A stretch of DNA of 64,000 nucleotides. Origin: Vibrio sp. 99-70-13A1. Lineage in GTDB: Bacteria > Pseudomonadota > Gammaproteobacteria > Enterobacterales > Vibrionaceae. Below, piece after piece: positions 54,657 through 64,000 of the stretch. A program made the translations under genes and the position numbers. The notes under the pieces are model-generated. The model was not told where the DNA came from and made no database searches. It saw nothing but the letters and a program-made list of their open reading frames with translations. The DNA lies in assembly GCF_013114625.1 (NCBI RefSeq), contig NZ_VTXD01000016.1:1-64000 (forward strand). The letters run 5' to 3'. Position 1 is the stretch's first letter, and every line of letters begins with the position of its first letter.

Positions 54657-54676
54657 TTAACTAGATAAGTGAGTAA

Positions 54677-55426
54677 TTACTTCTTAGTAATATCCGCACC
54701 AAACCATTTTGTAGAAATAGTCGCTAGTGTGCCGTCTTCACGCATTGCTGCTAGTGCTTGGTTTACTTCAGCTTGTAGTTTCTTACCATTGTCGTTGTTG
54801 ACGAATGGCCAAGCATTTTCGATGGTTTCAAAAGGTTGACCCGCTAGTTGTAAAGGTAGACCCGTTTTCTTAATTAGCTCGAGAGCTGAAAGGCGATCCA
54901 TAACAAACGCGTCAGAACGACCTAAAGCCACATCATGCTCGATACCTGTATCATAAGTTTTTACGTTGATCTTGCCTTCTTTATCATAGCTACGAACCAG
55001 TTGTTCAAAGTTAGAACCTAGGTTAACCGCAACTGTTTTACCATAAAGGTCTTCAATACCTTGAATACTGTCATTACCTTTACGTACTGTAATTTGTGCA
55101 CCATCGACCACATATGGGTCAGCAAACAGGTATTTTGCCGTGCGCGCTTCAGTAATGGTGATTTGGTTTGAAATCGTATCGATACGACCTGTTTCAAGTA
55201 AACCAAATAAACCAGAGAAGTTTGCTGTTACGTATTCCACGTTATAGTCATTACGTTTACCAATCTCATCCCACAAATCAACTTCAAAGCCTTGTAGTTG
55301 GTCTTGCTTTACGAAAGTGAATGGAAAATAACGACCTGACATACCAACTTTAACCTCGGTAGCAGCTTGAACTGTTGCAGCAGAAAGTGCGATTACTGCA
55401 ATTGCAGCTTTAATCCAGTTTTTCAT
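54677..55426 (-). CDS. Amino-acid ABC transporter substrate-binding protein (TcyJ/FliY-like)
   Basis: Periplasmic solute-binding protein of family 3, 249 aa. A signal peptide ends at ATVQA (residues 1-22). The two-lobe fold is suggested by VGMSGRYFPFTFVKQDQLQG at the mature start and DTISNQITITEAR near residue 83. The pattern resembles cystine-binding TcyJ/FliY, so cystine is the most likely ligand. The start at 55426 follows AAGGAG; 27 codons upstream lack support. Confidence 0.87.
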   Translation of the reverse strand: MKNWIKAAIAVIALSAATVQAATEVKVGMSGRYFPFTFVKQDQLQGFEVDLWDEIGKRNDYNVEYVTANFSGLFGLLETGRIDTISNQITITEARTAKYLFADPYVVDGAQITVRKGNDSIQGIEDLYGKTVAVNLGSNFEQLVRSYDKEGKINVKTYDTGIEHDVALGRSDAFVMDRLSALELIKKTGLPLQLAGQPFETIENAWPFVNNDNGKKLQAEVNQALAAMREDGTLATISTKWFGADITKK

Positions 55427-55736
55427 TTGGTAACTCCTTATATTTATAGAGCAGGATGTTACTGGGAAAATGCTCAATAGAATAAATAACCAGATGTTAT
55501 TAACCATAACTAGATGCTATTCGATATTTGGGGATAACTAGCAAAGATCTGAGCATAAGTGGATCCTTATGTGAGTAAAGTAAGGGCAAGATGTGTGGAT
55601 CCACGGGAATTCCCCTTAAATATTGTGAATAACTTCGATCTTATTCACTGGAACTGTGATCAATTGCTGGTGATCTGTTTTATCAACAGGTAAAATTGCC
55701 AGTCATTTCAGATAACTTAAATAGAGTGAGTGCATC
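55427..55736 (+). promoter_or_regulatory. dnaA upstream region with DnaA-box-like and GATC sites
   Basis: This gap holds divergent promoters for the ABC operon and dnaA. I see DnaA-box-like sequences with one mismatch to consensus, TGGGGATAA (55529-55537) and TTATCAACA (55680-55688), and at least six GATC sites. One of these is inside the palindrome GTGGATCCAC (55595-55604). This fits autoregulation of dnaA by DnaA and Dam/SeqA, as known in E. coli. Confidence 0.55.
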
Positions 55737-57158
55737 GTGTCGTCTTCGCTTTGGTTGCAATGCCTGCAACAGCTTCAAGAAGAGTTACCAGCTACAGAAT
55801 TCAGTATGTGGGTACGTCCGTTACAAGCGGAACTCAATGACAATACTCTAACTCTATTTGCTCCAAACCGTTTTGTACTGGATTGGGTACGCGATAAGTA
55901 CCTAAATAGCATTAACCGTTTACTACAAGAATATTGTGGTAATGACATTCCACATCTCCATTTTGAGATTGGCAGTAAACGTGTTATTGCACCGACGCCT
56001 GCACCAGCAACCCCAACTCGCGCTCGAACGGCTGCAGATGTGGCTGCTGAGTCATCTGCACCTGCCCAGTTACAGGCTCGTAAGCCTGTTCACAATATAT
56101 GGCGTGATGAAGAGCCTGTGGCGGTTGATTTAAACCACCGTTCAAACGTGAACCCAAAACACAAGTTCAACAACTTTGTTGAAGGTAAATCAAACCAATT
56201 GGGTTTGGCGGCGGCTCGTCAGGTTTCAGATAACCCCGGAACGGCTTATAACCCGTTGTTTTTATATGGTGGAACCGGTCTAGGTAAAACGCACTTGTTG
56301 CATGCGGTGGGTAACGCCATTGTCGATAATAAACCGAACGCTAAAGTGGTTTACATGCACTCTGAACGTTTTGTTCAAGATATGGTGAAAGCACTTCAAA
56401 ATAACGCGATTGAAGAATTTAAACGTTACTACCGCAGTGTTGATGCATTACTTATTGATGACATTCAATTTTTTGCGAATAAAGAACGATCTCAAGAAGA
56501 ATTCTTCCATACGTTTAACGCGTTATTAGAAGGCAACCAACAGATCATCCTGACTTCTGACCGTTACCCGAAAGAGATCAATGGTGTTGAAGATCGTTTG
56601 AAATCTCGTTTTGGTTGGGGTCTAACAGTTGCGATTGAACCGCCTGAACTAGAAACGCGTGTTGCGATCTTGATGAAAAAAGCAGAAGACCACCAAATTC
56701 ATCTTGCGGATGAAGTGGCATTCTTTATTGCTAAACGTCTGCGATCGAATGTTCGTGAGCTTGAAGGCGCATTGAACCGTGTTATTGCGAATGCGAATTT
56801 TACTGGTCGTCCTATTACTATTGATTTTGTTCGTGAAGCTCTGCGTGACTTACTTGCTCTGCAAGAAAAGCTGGTCACCATTGATAATATTCAAAAGACT
56901 GTCGCGGAATACTACAAAATCAAAGTCGCGGACTTATTGTCTAAGCGTCGTTCACGTTCTGTTGCTCGTCCTCGTCAATTAGCGATGGCACTCGCCAAAG
57001 AGCTGACTAACCATAGTTTGCCTGAGATTGGCGATGCATTTGGTGGCCGCGACCATACAACGGTATTGCACGCTTGTCGTAAGATTGCTCAGTTACGCGA
57101 AGAGAGCCACGACATTAAAGAAGACTATTCGAATTTGATTCGTACCCTTTCTTCTTAA
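55737..57158 (+). CDS. dnaA: Chromosomal replication initiator DnaA
   Basis: AAA+ initiator that binds DnaA boxes and opens oriC. The 473-residue protein has N-terminal domain I (about 1-80), a variable linker (about 85-135), Walker A GGTGLGKT (178-185), Walker [10 protein letters not shown] (near 238), and the C-terminal DNA-binding signature [14 protein letters not shown] (near 440). The start is GTG. It leads the dnaA-dnaN-recF-gyrB cluster, about 7 kb from oriC. Confidence 0.97.
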   Translation: MSSSLWLQCLQQLQEELPATEFSMWVRPLQAELNDNTLTLFAPNRFVLDWVRDKYLNSINRLLQEYCGNDIPHLHFEIGSKRVIAPTPAPATPTRARTAADVAAESSAPAQLQARKPVHNIWRDEEPVAVDLNHRSNVNPKHKFNNFVEGKSNQLGLAAARQVSDNPGTAYNPLFLYGGTGLGKTHLLHAVGNAIVDNKPNAKVVYMHSERFVQDMVKALQNNAIEEFKRYYRSVDALLIDDIQFFANKERSQEEFFHTFNALLEGNQQIILTSDRYPKEINGVEDRLKSRFGWGLTVAIEPPELETRVAILMKKAEDHQIHLADEVAFFIAKRLRSNVRELEGALNRVIANANFTGRPITIDFVREALRDLLALQEKLVTIDNIQKTVAEYYKIKVADLLSKRRSRSVARPRQLAMALAKELTNHSLPEIGDAFGGRDHTTVLHACRKIAQLREESHDIKEDYSNLIRTLSS

Positions 57159-57214
57159 TTCGAAGTATTCTTACCACCCTAAGACCGAATTATTTATACC
57201 GTTAAGAGTTAGAT

Positions 57215-58315
57215 ATGAAATTTACCATTGAACGTAGTCACTTAATTAAGCCACTTCAGCAAGTATCAGGCGCATTAGGCGGCAGACCAACGCTCCCTAT
57301 CTTAGGGAATCTACTGATTAAAGTAGAAGACAATGTATTGTCGATGACAGCGACGGATCTTGAAGTTGAACTGGTAAGCCGTGTCACTCTTGAAGGGGAT
57401 TTTGAAGCGGGTAATATTACTGTTCCATCTCGTAAGTTTTTAGATATTTGCCGCGGGCTTCCGGATAACTCAATTATTACTGTTGTGTTAGAAGGCGATC
57501 GCATTCAAGTTCGCTCTGGCCGTAGCCGCTTCTCTTTAGCGACGCTACCAGCTGCTGATTTCCCAAATATTGAAGATTGGCAAAGCGAAGTTGAAGTGTC
57601 GGTTACTCAAGCTGAACTTAAAGGTTTGATAGAGAAGACTCAATTCTCAATGGCAAACCAAGACGTGCGTTATTACCTAAATGGTATGTTGTTTGAAATT
57701 GAAGGTTCAATTTTACGCAGTGTAGCAACCGATGGTCACCGAATGGCAGTATCTCAAGCTGCATTAGGTGCTGACTTTGCTCAAAAGCAGATCATCGTGC
57801 CGCGTAAAGGTGTGCAAGAGTTAGTGAAATTACTCGATTCACCAGAACAGCCAGTGACTTTGCAAATTGGCTCTTCAAACCTGCGTGCCGAAGTTAACAA
57901 TTACGTATTCACTTCTAAGCTTGTTGATGGTCGTTTCCCTGATTATCGTCGAGTAATGCCTCAAAATACCACTAAAACACTTGAAGCAAGCTGTGACGAA
58001 CTGCGTTCAGCCTTTTCTCGTGCAGCTATTCTTTCAAATGAGAAGTTCCGTGGTGTGCGTGTTAACTTAGTTGATAGTGAAATGCGTATTACAGCGAATA
58101 ACCCAGAGCAAGAAGAAGCCGAAGAAGTGCTGGATGTAAGCTTTGATGGCGATTCGCTAGAGATTGGTTTTAACGTAAGTTATGTATTGGATGTTTTGAA
58201 TACATTGCGTTGTGAACAGGTGCGTATTTCGATGTCAGATGCCAATGCCAGCGCACTGATCGAGAATGCTCAAGACAGCAGTGCAATGTATGTTGTTATG
58301 CCGATTCGTCTGTAA
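57215..58315 (+). CDS. dnaN: DNA polymerase III beta sliding clamp DnaN
   Basis: Ring-shaped processivity factor, 366 aa, same length as in E. coli. Three repeated clamp domains (about residues 1-120, 125-245, 246-366) are visible. It ends with the conserved MYVVMPIRL, which forms part of the protein-binding pocket. It lies 56 nt after dnaA and 26 nt before recF. Confidence 0.98.
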   Translation: MKFTIERSHLIKPLQQVSGALGGRPTLPILGNLLIKVEDNVLSMTATDLEVELVSRVTLEGDFEAGNITVPSRKFLDICRGLPDNSIITVVLEGDRIQVRSGRSRFSLATLPAADFPNIEDWQSEVEVSVTQAELKGLIEKTQFSMANQDVRYYLNGMLFEIEGSILRSVATDGHRMAVSQAALGADFAQKQIIVPRKGVQELVKLLDSPEQPVTLQIGSSNLRAEVNNYVFTSKLVDGRFPDYRRVMPQNTTKTLEASCDELRSAFSRAAILSNEKFRGVRVNLVDSEMRITANNPEQEEAEEVLDVSFDGDSLEIGFNVSYVLDVLNTLRCEQVRISMSDANASALIENAQDSSAMYVVMPIRL

Positions 58316-58341
58316 AGGTTTAGTCAATATATGATGATTTC

Positions 58342-61856
<3,515 letters not shown>

Positions 61857-61882
61857 TCCAAATCTAAATGATTAAAAAATTG

Positions 61883-61911
61883 AAAGCACTGTCTATTGGC
61901 GGTGCTTTTTT
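61883..61911 (+). terminator. Rho-independent terminator after gyrB
   Basis: Stem AAAGCAC/GTGCTTT with a 12-nt loop that can extend by CTG/CGG pairing, then a T run. Confidence 0.8.
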
Positions 61912-61963
61912 ATGTCTGTAACTATTTGAAAAATATTGAATTGGAAAAATAATTTAAAATAAT

Positions 61964-61994
61964 CCCTTGAAACTATTTTGCTCAATCCACATAT
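61964..61994 (+). promoter_or_regulatory. Sigma-32 (RpoH) type heat-shock promoter of ibpA
   Basis: CCCTTGAAA (from 61964), 14 bp, then CCACATAT (61987-61994) closely fits the sigma-32 consensus CTTGAA N13-15 CCCCATNT. It would start a transcript near 62000, leaving a leader of about 255 nt before ibpA. Confidence 0.75.
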
Positions 61995-61999
61995 CTAGT

Positions 62000-62259
62000 T
62001 ATGAAGAGGATGACTGTCTTGCTCAATAAGAGAAGAAACAGAACCTTCATAGCCGCTGACGAAGTATCGCTCAAGAGAGGATAACTTTAGCAGCACACAA
62101 TTTAGATATTGATTCATGAACATGTCCCAGAGTTGTCACTAAAGAAAGTGAAACCCGAGGAATGCCAACTGAATCTCTTAGCTGATTACGAGATCACTCA
62201 CAGGCATGATCTCAGTAATATTCACAGCTAAGACTATTGCTTACTAAAAGGATAGCATT
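62000..62259 (+). ncRNA. Long structured 5' leader of ibpA, candidate RNA thermometer
   Basis: The leader contains a long hairpin: TCTTAGCTG (62176-62184) pairs with CAGCTAAGA (62225-62233), ATTAC with GTAAT (62215-62219), and GAGATCA with TGATCTC (62207-62213), around a 10-nt loop. It ends 14 nt before the ribosome site AAGGA (62248-62252). TTGCT (62237-62241) and AGCA after the ribosome site could close a small hairpin around it. Heat-melting control is known for ibpA leaders (ROSE elements); here it is inferred. Confidence 0.5.
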
Positions 62260-62694
62260 ATGAGAACTGTAGATTTCACTCCACTATACCGCAACGCAAT
62301 TGGCTTCGATCGTCTAGTAAATATGATGGAAGCAAACACTTCAAAGAATACTTCTGGTGGTTACCCGCCATATAACATCGAGCAAAAAGACGAGAATCAA
62401 TACCGTATTACCATGGCGGTTGCTGGTTTTGCTGATGAGCAATTAGATCTGACTCAGAAAGAGAATATGCTAATTGTTAAAGGTGAGCGTAAAACAGAAG
62501 AAGAGAAAACTTACGTTTATCAAGGTATCGCAGAGCGTGATTTCGAGCGTAAATTCCAACTGGCTGATTACGTAAAAGTGGTAGGCGCAAGTATGGAAAA
62601 TGGTCTTCTACATATCGACCTAGAACGCGAAATCCCTGAAGCAATGCAGCCACGTAAGATTGCTATCAATGGTAAAAGCTTACTAGAAGGCTAA
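62260..62694 (+). CDS. ibpA: Small heat-shock protein IbpA (Hsp20 family)
   Basis: ATP-independent holdase that binds aggregating proteins. The 144-residue protein opens [19 protein letters not shown] like E. coli IbpA/B. An alpha-crystallin domain spans about residues 35-125 ([35 protein letters not shown]). The C-terminal I-x-I type segment is PRKIAING. The ATG follows AAAAGGA. There is one copy here, without an adjacent ibpB. Confidence 0.95.
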   Translation: MRTVDFTPLYRNAIGFDRLVNMMEANTSKNTSGGYPPYNIEQKDENQYRITMAVAGFADEQLDLTQKENMLIVKGERKTEEEKTYVYQGIAERDFERKFQLADYVKVVGASMENGLLHIDLEREIPEAMQPRKIAINGKSLLEG

Positions 62695-62740
62695 GTGTTA
62701 TACGTTCATTTGAACTAAAACATATCGGGAAATAAGAGTG

Positions 62741-62767
62741 AAAGAGCACCATGTAGGTGCTCTTTTT
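62741..62767 (+). terminator. Rho-independent terminator after ibpA
   Basis: A perfect 10-bp stem AAAGAGCACC/GGTGCTCTTT with a 5-nt loop and a T tail. Confidence 0.88.
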
Positions 62768-62813
62768 AAATTCTATAGTATTGATTTATATAGGTTAGAC
62801 CCAACAATAAGAC

Positions 62814-64000
62814 TTAGGCTTGTTGATAGGCTTTTTTCACTTCTTCAGCAATAATCGCAATGCCTTTTTGCATCGCCTCATCGTCTTGCACGTAATTCAT
62901 TCTTAGGCACTGATGAGCATGATCCCACTCGTCATTTTGACCGATAAAGAAATATTCCCCAGGGACAATCAATACTCCACGAGCTTTCAGGCGGTCGTAC
63001 AGTTCCATGGTAGTGATTGGTAGCTCGTCAAACCATAGCCATAGGAATATCGCCCCCTCAGGTTTATGAATCCTAAATCTAGGGTCAGTGATCGCTTGTT
63101 GTAGCAACTCGACGGCACGCAGTGATTTTTGTTTATAGAAAGGTTTGATGACATCAGTGCTTAAGCGCAATAAGTCATTTTTCTTAATCATATGATTAGC
63201 AATAGCCGGCCCCAAGCTGCCTGGAGCTAAACTAATAATGCCATTCATATTGGTAAGCGCTTGGGTGATTTCTTCGCTGGCGATAACAATGCCACAGCGC
63301 ACACCAGGTAAACCAAGCTTAGATAAGCTCATACATAAGATAGTGTTTTCATTCCAGAAAGGTTCTACATCTTCAAAAATGATATTTGGAAACGGCAGGC
63401 CATAAGCGTTATCGATTAATAGCGGGATGTTATTATCGCGTGCTAATTTATCGAGTTTATGTACTTCTTCGTCTGTTAAAACGTTACCCGTTGGGTTGGT
63501 TGGGCGAGAAGCACAAATAGCGGCTACCGAATCATCAACTTTCAACTCTTCAAAATCTACATGGTATTTAAATAAACCATTATCGAGCAGCTCGATTTCA
63601 GGGTGGTACGACACAAAAATATCGTCATCAATACCTGCATCACCATACCCAATATATTCTGGCGCTAAAGGCAGCAGGATTTTTTTATGGGATCCATCGG
63701 TTTGCTGACCCGCTAATAAGTTAAACAGGTAGAAGAAGCCACTTTGGCTACCGTTGGTTAGGCTAATGTTCTTTTCACTAATATCCCAACCGTAAGTATC
63801 TTTGAGCAACTTTGCTAATGATTTTACGAAAGCGTCTTTCCCTTGAGGGCCATCATAATTTGCCATTGCTGCAATAAGCTCTCCACTGGCGAGCATTTCT
63901 GCACTGGCTTGGTTAAAGTAATCGAGCATGGCTGGAATAGCGGCGGGGTTGCCACCACCGAGCATGATGGCGCCAGGAGTACGAAGACCATCATTTAGGT
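62814..64000 (-). CDS. avtA: Valine--pyruvate transaminase AvtA (5' part beyond window)
   Basis: PLP-dependent class I/II aminotransferase that exchanges amino groups between valine and alanine. Readable are the start region LRTPGAIMLGGGNPA, SRPTNPTGNVL, the PLP-lysine segment SLSKLGLPGVRCG and the C-terminal EVKKAYQQA. The reading frame stays open to base 64000, so the true start lies outside; an internal ATG at 63965 is within the conserved GAIMLGGGNP segment and is not the start. The order ibpA-avtA is as in other vibrios. Confidence 0.93.
   Translation of the reverse strand, partial: LNDGLRTPGAIMLGGGNPAAIPAMLDYFNQASAEMLASGELIAAMANYDGPQGKDAFVKSLAKLLKDTYGWDISEKNISLTNGSQSGFFYLFNLLAGQQTDGSHKKILLPLAPEYIGYGDAGIDDDIFVSYHPEIELLDNGLFKYHVDFEELKVDDSVAAICASRPTNPTGNVLTDEEVHKLDKLARDNNIPLLIDNAYGLPFPNIIFEDVEPFWNENTILCMSLSKLGLPGVRCGIVIASEEITQALTNMNGIISLAPGSLGPAIANHMIKKNDLLRLSTDVIKPFYKQKSLRAVELLQQAITDPRFRIHKPEGAIFLWLWFDELPITTMELYDRLKARGVLIVPGEYFFIGQNDEWDHAHQCLRMNYVQDDEAMQKGIAIIAEEVKKAYQQA

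Noticed and set aside
55018..55206. 62-aa open frame inside the solute-binding protein gene
   Set aside because: It is an alternative frame on the same strand with no start signal.

Overview
The window is a conserved piece of a Vibrionaceae chromosome, most like chromosome 1 of a Vibrio. The evidence is the gene order (mnmG, oriC, mioC, mnmE, yidC, yidD, rnpA, rpmH, an amino-acid ABC transporter, dnaA, dnaN, recF, gyrB, ibpA, avtA), Vibrio-type proteins such as the DUF2860 barrel and DUF3157, an intact ilvGMEDA operon and moderate GC. Nearly everything is housekeeping. I see no insertion sequence, prophage, CRISPR array, integron or defence locus, and no tRNA gene.

Layout. Bases 1-290 are the promoter and leader region of a ribosomal RNA operon transcribed leftwards out of the window. 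Bases 411-16140 hold yrdA, DUF1488, aroE, hemF, tsaC, purEK (with a PurR box), a C4 zinc-finger protein, smg, dprA and a LysM protein; then def, fmt, rsmB, trkA, trkH, DUF3157 and a hemolysin-III protein. Bases 16273-24164 hold a Spo0M-like protein, a little-explained locus of one or two small ORFs behind Fur-box-like sites, yihD, ccoG, srkA, dsbA, a DUF2860 outer-membrane protein and comM. Bases 24287-33354 hold the ilvL attenuator, ilvGMEDA and a divergent punR/punC pair.

Bases 33421-43746 carry a membrane diguanylate cyclase, glmU and the nine-gene atp operon, all leftward. Then parB, parA, rsmG and mnmG lead to oriC (about 48260-48525), which has three tandem AT-rich 12-mers, 11 GATC sites and four DnaA boxes arranged as in E. 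coli. Beyond it lie mioC, mnmE, yidC, yidD, rnpA, rpmH and a cystine-like ABC importer (leftward), then dnaA-dnaN-recF-gyrB and ibpA (rightward), and avtA cut off by the right edge.

Functionally the window joins replication start (oriC, dnaA, dnaN, recF, gyrB), segregation (parAB plus a parS-like site inside recF), ribosome and translation genes, energy (ATP synthase), envelope precursors (glmU), branched-chain amino acid synthesis, and potassium uptake. The items most worth follow-up are the 250-nt structured leader of ibpA behind a sigma-32-type promoter, the Fur-like small-ORF locus at 17184-17543, two strong palindromes upstream of the hemolysin-III gene, and the parS-like site in recF.
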